A stretch of 23,300 nt of DNA, taken from contig ONXW01000097.1 of assembly GCA_900321915.1 (NCBI GenBank), positions 1 through 23,300 on the forward strand, in the 5' to 3' direction. The position numbers were made by a program, and so were the translations under genes. The notes below the pieces were generated by a model, which saw only the letters and a list, made by a program, of their open reading frames with translations, was not told where the DNA came from and made no database searches. Shown piece after piece: positions 14,644 to 22,577 of this stretch. Position 1 is the stretch's first letter. Each line of letters begins with the position of its first letter. This DNA comes from an uncultured Eubacteriales bacterium (GTDB lineage Bacteria > Bacillota > Clostridia > Lachnospirales > Lachnospiraceae).

Positions 14644-16011
14644 TCAGCCGAAGAATGAGATGTAACCCTGAATGAAAATGACAATCAGGATAATGGGTAC
14701 GATAAAGGATACATAGATCTTAAGTCCCTCCGGGAACCTGAGGCCTTTTCCTTCATTGGCTTCCGCCAGGAAGTTCTTAAAGCCCCATCCGTAGCGGCTG
14801 GTGCAGAACAGCAGGTAGACCAGGCTGCCCAGCGGGAGAAGGTTGTTGCTGACGATAAAGTCCTCCAGGTCGAGGACGCCCGTTCCCGCGCCCAGCGGCT
14901 CAATCCAGGACAGGACGTTGAATCCGAGCAGGCAGGGAAGAGACAGCACCAGGATGATGGGCAGGTTCACATAGGCCGCTTTCTTCGCGCTGCAGCCGGT
15001 GATATCCATGGCAAAGCTCATGATATTCTGGAACACCGCCACCACCGTGGACATGGCGGCAAAGGACATGAACAGGAAGAACAGGGTCCCCCAGAAACGG
15101 CCCATGGCCATGTTGTTGAATACGTTGGGAAGGGTGATGAAAATCAGGCTCGGTCCCTGGCCGGGCTCAATGCCGTAGGCGAAGCAGGCCGGGAAAATGA
15201 TGAGTCCCGCCATCAGCGCCACGAAGGTATCCAGAATCAGGACGTTCAGGGCCTCCCCGGTCAGCCTTCTCTCCTTGTCGATATAGCTTCCGAAGATTGC
15301 CATGGAACCGATGCCGATACTCAGGGTGAAGAAGGACTGTCCCAGGGCTGCAAATACGACCTGCCCGAGGCCCGCCTCCTGGATCTTGCTGAAGTCAGGA
15401 CGCAGATAGAAATCAAGGCCCGGCTTTCCGCCCTCCAGGAAGAGAGAGTGAACTGCCAGTATAATCATCAGGAACAGCAGGCACAGCATCATGACCTTTG
15501 TGATCTTTTCCACACCGGCCTGGAGGCCCAGGGAGCAGATAAAGAATCCCAGGCCGACGGCGATGACCAGGAATACGATCATCAGGCCCGGCTTTCCCAG
15601 CATGGCGCCGAACTCCGCGCCTACGCCGTCCGGATCAAGACCCTCAAAATCTCCCTTTGCCATCTTGACAAAGTAAAGGAGAATCCAGCCGGTGATGGTG
15701 GTGTAGAACATCATCAGCAGATAGTTTCCCGCCATGCCGAACCACTTGAAAATGTGCCACTTCGTGCCCTTCGGCTCCAGAACGTCAAAGGACTGCGCGA
15801 TACTTCTCTGGCTGCCGCGGCCGACCGCGAACTCCATAACGATGACAGGAAGCCCCAGGCCGAGAAGACATGCCAGGTAGATCAGCACGAATGCCGCCCC
15901 TCCGTATGCGCCGACGATGTAAGGGAACCTCCATACATTTCCCAGTCCGATGGCGCATCCCGCGGAAATCAGGATAAAGCCGAGACGGGATGCAAATTTT
16001 TCTCTGTTCAT
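14644..16011 (-). CDS. Neurotransmitter:sodium symporter (NSS/SNF) family transporter
   Basis: Sodium-coupled transporter, probably for an amino acid, of the LeuT/Tyt1 family. The N-terminus reads MNREKFASRLGFILISAG, and the hallmark first-helix motif GLGNVWRFPY with GGAAF follows. There are about 11-12 hydrophobic helices over 455 aa, and ends rich in Phe/Ile match the bacterial type. I chose ATG 16011 because GGAGG (16024-16028) is only 1 nt from the ATG at 16023 but 12 nt from this one, and homologous proteins start here. It is the last gene of the run from the metallophosphoesterase, 38 bp after hflX by this start, and ends at a strong terminator. Substrate unknown. Confidence 0.9.
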   Translation of the reverse strand: MNREKFASRLGFILISAGCAIGLGNVWRFPYIVGAYGGAAFVLIYLACLLGLGLPVIVMEFAVGRGSQRSIAQSFDVLEPKGTKWHIFKWFGMAGNYLLMMFYTTITGWILLYFVKMAKGDFEGLDPDGVGAEFGAMLGKPGLMIVFLVIAVGLGFFICSLGLQAGVEKITKVMMLCLLFLMIILAVHSLFLEGGKPGLDFYLRPDFSKIQEAGLGQVVFAALGQSFFTLSIGIGSMAIFGSYIDKERRLTGEALNVLILDTFVALMAGLIIFPACFAYGIEPGQGPSLIFITLPNVFNNMAMGRFWGTLFFLFMSFAAMSTVVAVFQNIMSFAMDITGCSAKKAAYVNLPIILVLSLPCLLGFNVLSWIEPLGAGTGVLDLEDFIVSNNLLPLGSLVYLLFCTSRYGWGFKNFLAEANEGKGLRFPEGLKIYVSFIVPIILIVIFIQGYISFFG

Positions 16012-16049
16012 AAGCTTTTTCATTCCTCCAGATTCTTTTTAATATATCT

Positions 16050-17300
16050 TCACCGGATCAGGTCCCGGTACAGTTCCGCGGGCACATAGGCAGTCACATG
16101 GATTCCGTCCTCACGGTACTCCTCGGAGAGGAGCTGTCCGTACTTCCGGATCCGCTGGATTACCCCCGCGTCCTGGTAGCCGTACACCTTTTCCAGGTAA
16201 ATTCTCCTGCTGCGGATAATCATGGCCAGCACATCGCACAGCTCCTCCAGGCCCTGCCCGGTTTTCGCCGAAATGTGCACCGTATAATCCGCCTTCAGGT
16301 CACGGAGCACCTCCGGTGCTTCCGGCCTGTCAATCTTGTTGAACACCGTCACCACGGGACGGTCCCCGATCTGCAGTTCCCGGAGCGTCTCGTAAACCAC
16401 ATGCATCTGGGTTTCCATCCTGGGGTTCGTGCAGTCCGCCACATGGATAATGATGTCACTGTAGCGCGCCTCCTCCAGGGTGCTGCGGAACGCCTCGATC
16501 AGGTTGTGGGGAAGCTTTCTGATAAATCCCACCGTGTCGGTGAGAAGGACCGTCTGCCCTCCCGGCAGCTCCATGCTGCGGGTGGTGGGGTCCAGGGTCG
16601 CGAAGAGTTTGTCCTCCGCGAGAATCCCGGCGCCGGTCAGCGCGTTCAGGAGTGTGGATTTCCCCGCGTTGGTGTAACCCACTATCGCCGCTGACAGGGC
16701 GTAGTCCTGCTTCCTCTGTTTTCTGGTCACTTCCCGGTGTCGGTCCACATCCCGGAGCTCGGCCTTCAGCTGGCCTATCCTCTCGTGGATACGCCGTCGG
16801 TCAACCTCCAGCTTCTTCTCGCCCGGCCCCCGGGTCCCGATGCCTCCGCCCTGCCTGGAAAGATAATCCCTGAAGCCCGCCAGGCGGATGGCCCTGTATT
16901 TCAGCTGCGCGAGCTCCACCTGGATTTTTCCCTCACTGGTGACCGCGTGGGCCGCGAAGATATCCAGGATGACCATCGTCCGGTCCATCACCTTCATGCC
17001 CAGCGCATCCTCCAGATTCCTGAGCTGCGCCGGAGAAAGCTCATCATCGCACACGACGCCCGTGGCCCCCAGCTCCTGCGCCAGGATCTTAAGCTCCTCC
17101 ACCTTGCCTTTTCCGAGATAGGTGGCGGAACTCACACTGTCCAGGTTCTGGACAAGCCTTCCGACGACCTCGGCGCCGGCGGTATCGCAGAGCTCCGCCA
17201 GCTCATCCAGCGAAGCCTCCGTATCCTCCCCCGCGGTGGTGGATGCCGCAAAAAGAACGAGCCTCTCCCGCTGTTCCTCTACCTGTATCAAATCTGCCAT
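16050..17300 (-). CDS. hflX: Ribosome-associated GTPase HflX
   Basis: 416-aa GTPase of the Obg-HflX family, which splits stalled or stressed 70S ribosomes. The N-terminal HflX domain includes the Gly-rich segment GGGIGTRGPGE at 151-161. The G domain has GYTNAGKST at 208-216, DTVGF at 255-259, NKID at 321-324 and SAK at 344-346. The order of motifs and the length match the family. The start codon is preceded by AAGGA about 12 nt away. It follows the TPR lipoprotein gene by 15 bp. Confidence 0.97.
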   Translation of the reverse strand: MADLIQVEEQRERLVLFAASTTAGEDTEASLDELAELCDTAGAEVVGRLVQNLDSVSSATYLGKGKVEELKILAQELGATGVVCDDELSPAQLRNLEDALGMKVMDRTMVILDIFAAHAVTSEGKIQVELAQLKYRAIRLAGFRDYLSRQGGGIGTRGPGEKKLEVDRRRIHERIGQLKAELRDVDRHREVTRKQRKQDYALSAAIVGYTNAGKSTLLNALTGAGILAEDKLFATLDPTTRSMELPGGQTVLLTDTVGFIRKLPHNLIEAFRSTLEEARYSDIIIHVADCTNPRMETQMHVVYETLRELQIGDRPVVTVFNKIDRPEAPEVLRDLKADYTVHISAKTGQGLEELCDVLAMIIRSRRIYLEKVYGYQDAGVIQRIRKYGQLLSEEYREDGIHVTAYVPAELYRDLIR

Positions 17301-17315
17301 AAATCCGAATCTTCC

Positions 17316-18140
17316 TTACTCTTCGACGCGGCTCTCCAGAAACAGGATCTCCCGCTCCGCGTCTTCTTCCGAACCAAACCGGTCCCGCCATGCGCGGAAT
17401 GCCGCAAGCGCCCCGGCGTAGTCCCCCCGGCGCTCGGAAAGGACCGCCTGGTTCCACATCAGCTCCCTTGTGCAGATTTCCCGCACCGCGGTTTCCGTTT
17501 CTTCCCCGCTTCCGGCTGCCGCCTCCAGGCCCTTTGCGAACATCTCCCCGGCTTTCTCATAATCCCCGGAGAGCATGCAGCACATCCCGGCCCGGTTGTA
17601 CACCTCCGGATGGACGGCCCCGGCCGCGAACTCCTCATTGCACAAATCCGCCGCTTCCGTCTCCATGCCTGCATCCAGCAGGGCCTGCTCTGTCATGCGG
17701 AAGGCCGTGACGCACCCCGGCGTCTCAAAGGAATTGTGTTTTTTGTCTTTTCCGGAAGCCGCGCGGTAATCCGCAAGGGCTGCGGAGACGTCCCCCGTCC
17801 CGGCTTCCGAGGCCGCAAGGTAATAGTGGTATTCCGGCTTTTTCTCCTCCGTCTCCGTCAGGGACCGGTACACGGCGGCGGCTTCCGTATAGTTTCCGCC
17901 GCTGAATTCAGCATCCCCGAGCCAGATGCGGATGTCGTCCCGGAATTTCTTTCCGGACCTCCCGGCAGTGTCATACGCCCTCCGGAATTCCTCCGCGGCT
18001 TTCTGGTATTCCCCCGCTTCCAGGTATTCCTGCCCGGCAGCCTTCGCCTCCCTGGCTTCTTTCCGCGCGCCGCATCCGGAAGCCATGCATAAAACCGTAC
18101 AGAGAACCGCCAGGAAAAGCGCTGCTGTTCTTCTGATCAT
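17316..18140 (-). CDS. TPR-containing lipoprotein of unknown function
   Basis: 274-aa predicted lipoprotein. The signal peptide is MIRRTAALFLAVLCTVLC followed by a MASGC lipobox, so Cys23 would be lipidated. The rest is helical with tetratricopeptide-like repeats: AGQEYLEAGEYQKAAEEFRR, then WLGDAEFSGGNYTEAAAVYR, then NRAGMCCMLSGDYEKAGEMF and LSERRGDYAGALAAFRAW. TPR proteins bind other proteins; no enzyme motif is visible. I chose ATG 18140 because AGGAG lies 7 nt upstream and it gives a proper signal peptide. The longer frame from 18191 would overlap dut. It lies 10 bp after dut and 15 bp before hflX. Confidence 0.8.
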   Translation of the reverse strand: MIRRTAALFLAVLCTVLCMASGCGARKEAREAKAAGQEYLEAGEYQKAAEEFRRAYDTAGRSGKKFRDDIRIWLGDAEFSGGNYTEAAAVYRSLTETEEKKPEYHYYLAASEAGTGDVSAALADYRAASGKDKKHNSFETPGCVTAFRMTEQALLDAGMETEAADLCNEEFAAGAVHPEVYNRAGMCCMLSGDYEKAGEMFAKGLEAAAGSGEETETAVREICTRELMWNQAVLSERRGDYAGALAAFRAWRDRFGSEEDAEREILFLESRVEE

Positions 18141-18150
18141 CTTATTTCTC

Positions 18151-18582
18151 CTAATTCCTGCCGGTGCTGCCGTATCCGCCCCTGTCCTCATGTCCCAGGC
18201 AGTCCGTCTTCACAAACTTAAGCGCCGGCTGGTGCTCCATGATACGGAACTGGCAGATCCTGTCATTCACGTGAATCTCCGTGTCACGCAGGGCATAGGC
18301 CGGGAAAAACCACTGGTCATTGTCGCCGCAGTACGTCTCGTCGATGATGCCCATGCTGTTGGTCTGGATAATGCCGAAATTCCGGAATGTGCTGCTGCGC
18401 GGCACAATATGCGCCTCGTATCCTTCTGGCAGCTCCATGGCGATTCCCAGCGGAATCAGCCCGTATTCCCCTTTTTTCAGGGAAATGTCGACGGCTGCCC
18501 TCAGGTCAATCCAGTCTGATTTCCCGTCAATGTACCGGAGCTCTTCTATCTCCGGGGACAGGTAATGTATTTTAATTTCCAT
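18151..18582 (-). CDS. dut: Deoxyuridine 5'-triphosphate nucleotidohydrolase (dUTPase)
   Basis: Trimeric dUTPase, hydrolysing dUTP to dUMP and pyrophosphate, which keeps uracil out of DNA and feeds dTMP synthesis. 143 aa from ATG 18582. The five family motifs are seen in order: DLRAA at 26-30, PRSS at 61-64, [12 protein letters not shown] at 78-89, DRICQFRI at about 107-114 and the C-terminal P-loop-like RGGYGSTG at 134-141, which is slightly shorter than the usual RGxGGFGSTG. GGAG lies 9 nt before the ATG. The start overlaps the end of scpB by 11 bp. Confidence 0.95.
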   Translation of the reverse strand: MEIKIHYLSPEIEELRYIDGKSDWIDLRAAVDISLKKGEYGLIPLGIAMELPEGYEAHIVPRSSTFRNFGIIQTNSMGIIDETYCGDNDQWFFPAYALRDTEIHVNDRICQFRIMEHQPALKFVKTDCLGHEDRGGYGSTGRN

Positions 18583-19204
18583 CGGTACCCGCTCCATTCT
18601 CCGCAGGCTGTGCCTGCTGCGCGTCCTGCAGCTGCGGCTCATCCAGCTTAATTTCCCGCGCGGCTTCGAGCCGGAACTCGGCCGTCTTCTCCTCGCTCAC
18701 CCGGGGAAGGCTGTCCCTGTTCCCTATGCCGAACCGGCGGAGAAATTCCTCCGTCGTGGCAAACTGCGCAGGCCGCCCCGGGGCGTCCAGGCGTCCCACC
18801 TCATAGATAAGGTCATACTCCAGAAGCTTGTTGATGGCGTGATCTGATTTGACCCCGCGTATTTTTTCTATCTCCAGCCTTGTCACCGGCTGGCGGTAGG
18901 CGACGATGGACAGGGTTTCCTGCTGGACCTCCGTCAGTGCCTGCTTCTTCGGTGTTTTCACCACCCGGATCAGGTTTTCGTACCAGCATTCCCGGGTGCA
19001 CATCTGGAACCTGTCGTTCAGGCGGACAATCTGCATTCCCCGGTTCTCATCGTCATAGGCCTTCTGGAGCGCCGTGACAGCCTGCTCCGCCGTCTTTTCA
19101 TCCGTATCCATGGCCGCTGCAAGCTGCCTGAGGTCGACGGATGCGCCCATGGCGTACAGCACCGCCTCCGCAATGTGTTGAAGATCATTCTCCATCGAAG
19201 TCAT
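18572..19204 (-). CDS. scpB: Segregation and condensation protein ScpB
   Basis: 210-aa kleisin-associated subunit of the SMC-ScpAB condensin, with two winged-helix domains. The typical sequence starts [17 protein letters not shown] and continues with [19 protein letters not shown] and [20 protein letters not shown], then [19 protein letters not shown] and the C-terminal [13 protein letters not shown]. Its acidic/Ala-rich tail is longer than usual. Start ATG 19204 is 6 nt after GGAGG and lies 20 bp inside the end of scpA, so the two are translationally coupled, as their 1:2 complex would suit. Confidence 0.96.
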   Translation of the reverse strand: MTSMENDLQHIAEAVLYAMGASVDLRQLAAAMDTDEKTAEQAVTALQKAYDDENRGMQIVRLNDRFQMCTRECWYENLIRVVKTPKKQALTEVQQETLSIVAYRQPVTRLEIEKIRGVKSDHAINKLLEYDLIYEVGRLDAPGRPAQFATTEEFLRRFGIGNRDSLPRVSEEKTAEFRLEAAREIKLDEPQLQDAQQAQPAENGAGTDGN

Positions 19205-19985
19205 CCAGTCCCTCCAGGTTCAGTTCCTCTGTCTCGCCTTCCGGTTCTATCGTCTCAATCTCCATGTCGTCAAACAGGGCATCCTGCTTCAGCCTGATCT
19301 TGCCGATCTTCATCAGCTCCAGGACAGCGAGAAAGGCCACCACCACATGCACTCTGTCATGCCTGTCCTGCAGCACCTGCCGGAAACTGAAATGCCTCCT
19401 GGTCCTGGCGTAGTTCATCACCGCCGACACGGTCTGCTCGAGGCTTACAGGCTCCCGGCGGATGGTTCCGAATCCGCTCCGGATCGGGTCCACCCTGGTG
19501 GCGCTCCGCCTCATCACCGCCTTGAAAATGGAGTGGAGCTGTTCCGCCGTCAGGTCTCCCAGAAGCGTATCCAGGTCCACCGGCGGCTCGTATTTCGCGA
19601 CTTCCTTCGGGATGCTGGGGGCGCGGTATATGACGCGCTCCGCCTTCTCCTCGTACTGCTCCAGCTCCCGGGAAATGTATTTATACATCTTGTACTCCAG
19701 GAGCCGCTGCACCAGCTCGGCCCGCGGGTCGCCCTCTTCCTCCTCTTCTTCCTCTTCCGCCGGAAGCAGCATCCTGGATTTGATATCCAGAAGTGTCGCC
19801 GCCATCACGAGGAAATCGCTGAGAAGGTCCAGGTCCTGGAATTCCATTCCGCGGACATACTCCAGGTACTGGTCCGTGATTGTCTCGATGGGAATGTCGA
19901 AAATACTGACCTTGTTCTTTTCTATCAGTTTCAGGAGAAGGTCGAGGGGGCCCTCGAAATTCTCCAGCTTATAAGACAGTTCCAT
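19185..19985 (-). CDS. scpA: Segregation and condensation protein ScpA
   Basis: 266-aa kleisin subunit of the SMC-ScpAB condensin that organises the chromosome. The N-terminus YKLENFEGPLDLLLKLIEKN is the family hallmark. The middle has FLVMAATLLDIKSRMLLP, then an unusually long run of eight Glu at about 77-84, and a C-terminal winged-helix region (VVAFLAVLELMKIGKIRLKQ). It overlaps scpB by 20 bp and follows the metallophosphoesterase gene by only 3 bp. Confidence 0.97.
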   Translation of the reverse strand: MELSYKLENFEGPLDLLLKLIEKNKVSIFDIPIETITDQYLEYVRGMEFQDLDLLSDFLVMAATLLDIKSRMLLPAEEEEEEEEGDPRAELVQRLLEYKMYKYISRELEQYEEKAERVIYRAPSIPKEVAKYEPPVDLDTLLGDLTAEQLHSIFKAVMRRSATRVDPIRSGFGTIRREPVSLEQTVSAVMNYARTRRHFSFRQVLQDRHDRVHVVVAFLAVLELMKIGKIRLKQDALFDDMEIETIEPEGETEELNLEGLDDFDGE

Positions 19986-19988
19986 AAA

Positions 19989-20858
19989 TTATTCTTTCTC
20001 ACATCCCGCGGGGGAGAGCTTAATCACCACAACCTGCGGAAGGTCATTGAGCCTCACATTCACCGAATGCGTCCCGAGGCCTCTCCCGGCGATCATCGTC
20101 TTTCCGCCCTCGTCAAACCGGCCCGCGCACTCCCTGCGGAAAAACTGGTACTGGGGCGTCATCAGCCCGCCGAAATACGGCAGCCGGATCGTGCCGCCGT
20201 GAAAATGGCCGGACAGGGTGAGATCCGCTCCCCAGGCCGCGCATTCTTCGAAAAACTGGGGCGAATGCATCAGGAGGATCTGGTATGCCTCCCCGTCCGC
20301 TTTCCCCAGCGTCTCCTCAAGATACCCCGGCGCAAGGCGGGGAATCGTGAAACGGTGGAGATAGTACCTGTGATCCAGCCTTATGCCGGTGATGCGGACG
20401 TCCTCACCGAAGTACGCGCTCTCATTTTCCAGGAAGCGCACGCCGCAGTCCGCGAGCCTGCGGAAATAAACCGTGCCGCGGGTCCGCATCCTGTCCTCGT
20501 GGTTCCCCGGCCCGTAGAATACCGGCCAGTTCAGCGCGGCGAATTCCAGGAACGCGAGGGATACATCATATTTCTCCCGGTCCTTCGGACAGGTCACCAT
20601 ATCCCCGCCCACAAGAACCGCATCCGGGTTTATCCTGAGGAGCGCCCGCCGGAGCGGGGTGTTGTCCTCCCCGAATACCTTCTCATGCAGGTCCGTCAGG
20701 AAAACAAAGGTCACAGGCCTCCGGATTTTCGGGGAAGAGATTCCGTACTCCTCCACGACAAATCGGTTTCTCTCATATTCTGAGCGCAGAAGGAGAACCC
20801 CCGCGCATCCCGCGGCGGCCCCGAGTCCTCCGAGAAGCCTCTTTGCCGGCTTTTCCAT
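19989..20858 (-). CDS. Membrane-anchored metallophosphoesterase (YkuE/YaeI-like)
   Basis: 289-aa calcineurin-like phosphoesterase. An N-terminal membrane anchor spans about 7-25. The metal-binding motifs follow: DLH at 56-58 (D-x-H), GGDM with Asp86, GNHED at 118-122, the histidine of LLMHSP at 198 and SGHFHGG at 216-222. YkuE-type members are thought to act on phospholipid or UDP-linked lipid substrates at the cell surface, but the substrate here is unknown. I chose ATG 20858 because GAGGGAGGG lies just upstream, and the longer frame from 20921 would begin in the promoter. First gene of the scpA-scpB-dut run, 3 bp before scpA. Confidence 0.9.
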   Translation of the reverse strand: MEKPAKRLLGGLGAAAGCAGVLLLRSEYERNRFVVEEYGISSPKIRRPVTFVFLTDLHEKVFGEDNTPLRRALLRINPDAVLVGGDMVTCPKDREKYDVSLAFLEFAALNWPVFYGPGNHEDRMRTRGTVYFRRLADCGVRFLENESAYFGEDVRITGIRLDHRYYLHRFTIPRLAPGYLEETLGKADGEAYQILLMHSPQFFEECAAWGADLTLSGHFHGGTIRLPYFGGLMTPQYQFFRRECAGRFDEGGKTMIAGRGLGTHSVNVRLNDLPQVVVIKLSPAGCEKE

Positions 20859-20892
20859 TCGGTTCCCTCCCTCGCATAATAATACGCATATC

Positions 20893-20921
20893 ATTCTAAC
20901 CTCCGTTCCCGGATTGGTCAA
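20893..20921 (-). promoter_or_regulatory. Promoter of the metallophosphoesterase-scpA-scpB-dut operon
   Basis: Minus strand: -35 TTGACC at 20921-20916, a 17-bp spacer, and -10 TAGAAT at 20898-20893. It is a near-consensus sigma-A promoter, about 35 bp ahead of the ATG. I see no further promoter or terminator in the tight run down to 14644. Confidence 0.8.
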
Positions 20922-20945
20922 GTGCGTTTGAAAGTGCGCATTTCA
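20920..20945. promoter_or_regulatory. Repeats between the two divergent promoters, candidate shared operator
   Basis: AAGTGCG occurs at 20920-20926 and again at 20932-20938, a 12-bp direct repeat. TGAAA (20929-20933) and TTTCA (20941-20945) form an inverted repeat around GTGCGCA. The block overlaps the -35 of the leftward promoter (20916-20921) and ends just before the -35 of the rightward one (20949). Such a place suits a regulator controlling both genes. No regulator gene is next to it. Confidence 0.4.
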
Positions 20946-20948
20946 GTA

Positions 20949-20977
20949 TTGAAAAAACCATTTCACTGGAATATGAT
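20949..20977 (+). promoter_or_regulatory. Promoter of the MATE exporter gene
   Basis: -35 TTGAAA at 20949-20954, a 17-bp spacer, and -10 TATGAT at 20972-20977. It lies about 30 bp ahead of the ATG at 21010. Confidence 0.75.
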
Positions 20978-21009
20978 ACATACAGTTTTTTCAGGGAAGG
21001 CGTTTCATT

Positions 21010-22362
21010 ATGCAGAAAAACATGACTTCGGGAAGTGAGTGGAAAACCATCCTGACATTCTCCCTTCCGATTATGGGAGCCAATCTGCTCCAGGTAACCT
21101 ACAACTTTGTCGACAGCGTCATACTGGGGAATTTTGTCGGTTCCGCCGCTCTCGGGGCCGTGGGGCTGGTCTTCTCCATGGTCTGGCTTCTGACCGCCGT
21201 GTGCACCGCGCTGGGAAACGGAACCAATATCGCGGTCGCCCAGTTCTTCGGCGCCGGAAAACAGCGGGAGATCCATGAGACCGTCAGCGCGGCGTACCTC
21301 ATGTGCATCCTGGTCAGCCTCGGGCTTATCGCGCTCGCTTTCCTCATCGCGGATCCCCTCATCATCGGATTCCTGAAGGCTCCGGAAAACATGCAGGCGG
21401 ACAGCCGCACCTATTTCCTGATCTATGGGGCCGGGACCATTTTCCTGCTCCTCTACAACGTCACCTACGGGATCCTGCGCGCCCACGGCGATTCCCGCGG
21501 GGCCATGATTTTCCTTTTCGTCTCCGCCCTCCTGAATGTGCTCCTTGACCTTATCTGCGTCGTATCCCTCCGGATGGGAGTCGCGGGGGCCGCGATTGCC
21601 ACCGTCGTCTCTGAGGCGGGCGCGGCGGCCGCCAGCATCCTCTATATGAAGCATGTGCTGCCGGGCCTTTTCCCCCGGCGCCCTTCCCTCTCGGAGTTCG
21701 GCCGCTACGCCGGCCTTCTTACCCGCCTGAGCGTCCCGATTGCCCTGCAGACCGCGGTGAATTCCACCTGCTTCCTGATTCTGCAGCGGCTGATCAATTC
21801 CTTCGGCGCCGCCAGCATCGAGGGCTACGCGGCCATGCTCAAGATTGAGCAGTACGCCCACATTCCGTCCAACAGCTTCAATGTGGCGATCTCCAGCTTT
21901 ACCGGCCAGAACATCGGGGCCGGCCTCTACGATCGCGCACAGCGCGGATACCGGGCCACCATCCGTATGGGCGTCGGCATCTGCGCTGTTCTCTGTGTCA
22001 TCGTATTCCTTTTTGACAGCCGGCTGCTGGGGATTTTCGGCATTTCCGGGGAATCCCTGAAGCGGGCCTGCGAGCACCTTGACCTGCTCATGCTGTTCAT
22101 CTGGATGAGCACCATCACCAATATCACCAACGGGTTCCTGCAGGGGGCCGGCGATGTGAAGATCCCCGCCCTCTCCACCCTCGTAAACCTGGCGGTCAGG
22201 CTTTCCCTGTCGTTCCTCCTGGCGCTCACCCCGGTGGGCTACCGCTGCTACTTCGTCAGCATGCCGCCGGCCTGGACCGTGGCGTGCCTCCTGGTCGTCC
22301 TGCGGTACCGCAGCGGCAGGTGGAAGCATTACGGCATTGTCTCCGGGTCCCGGATCCGCTGA
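21010..22362 (+). CDS. MATE family efflux transporter
   Basis: 450-aa multidrug/toxic-compound extrusion family protein with about 12 hydrophobic helices. The N-terminus includes WKTILTFSLPIMGANLLQ, then VDSVILGNFVGSAALGAVG and GTNIAVAQFFGAGKQREIH, typical of MATE N-lobes. The second lobe repeats the pattern in SVPIALQTAVNS and FTGQNIGAGLYDRAQRGYRA. MATE proteins export cationic drugs or metabolites using a Na+ or H+ gradient; the substrate is unknown. AGGGAAGG lies about 8 nt before the ATG. Its last 34 bp overlap the 3' end of the convergent YolD-like gene. Confidence 0.93.
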   Translation: MQKNMTSGSEWKTILTFSLPIMGANLLQVTYNFVDSVILGNFVGSAALGAVGLVFSMVWLLTAVCTALGNGTNIAVAQFFGAGKQREIHETVSAAYLMCILVSLGLIALAFLIADPLIIGFLKAPENMQADSRTYFLIYGAGTIFLLLYNVTYGILRAHGDSRGAMIFLFVSALLNVLLDLICVVSLRMGVAGAAIATVVSEAGAAAASILYMKHVLPGLFPRRPSLSEFGRYAGLLTRLSVPIALQTAVNSTCFLILQRLINSFGAASIEGYAAMLKIEQYAHIPSNSFNVAISSFTGQNIGAGLYDRAQRGYRATIRMGVGICAVLCVIVFLFDSRLLGIFGISGESLKRACEHLDLLMLFIWMSTITNITNGFLQGAGDVKIPALSTLVNLAVRLSLSFLLALTPVGYRCYFVSMPPAWTVACLLVVLRYRSGRWKHYGIVSGSRIR

Positions 22363-22550
22363 ATCTCCTGCTCCACCCGGCGTTCCTCATACTCCGCCGC
22401 CTGTTCCACGGCTTCTTCGTACCCTGTCAGCGCGGCGAAGGGAGAAAACTGCGCCGCCCGGTCCCCGCGGGGCATCTGCGGATGCCGCGCGGACACATGG
22501 TGGGGCAGGCCGATGATATCGCTGTAATCCTTTTCCTGTTCTGTCCCCAT
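22329..22550 (-). CDS. YolD-like small protein
   Basis: 73-aa protein with the recurrent segment RGDRAAQFSPFAALTGYEEA, characteristic of YolD-like proteins that lie next to UvrX/DinB-type Y-family polymerases in Clostridia and in some plasmids and phages. The role is unknown; it is probably a partner of the polymerase or part of an SOS-linked unit. It follows the polymerase gene by 27 bp. GGAG and AAAGGA sites are just upstream. Its 3' end overlaps the MATE gene by 34 bp in opposite orientation. Confidence 0.8.
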   Translation of the reverse strand: MGTEQEKDYSDIIGLPHHVSARHPQMPRGDRAAQFSPFAALTGYEEAVEQAAEYEERRVEQEIQRIRDPETMP

Positions 22551-22577
22551 ATCCTTTCGCAGCTCCTTTCTTCCGCA

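Noticed and set aside
16737..18092. 451-codon open frame on the plus strand opposite hflX and the TPR gene
   Set aside because: It covers parts of two genes with clear motifs, and the product is Pro/Arg-rich without any recognisable domain.
19347..20783. 478-codon open frame on the plus strand opposite scpA and the metallophosphoesterase
   Set aside because: It spans two real genes in antisense, has no family features and is another GC-driven shadow.
20896..22329. 477-codon open frame on the minus strand opposite the MATE gene
   Set aside because: Its product is a low-complexity Gly/Asp/Glu-rich mixture, as expected of the antisense of a membrane protein; the MATE reading frame is well supported.
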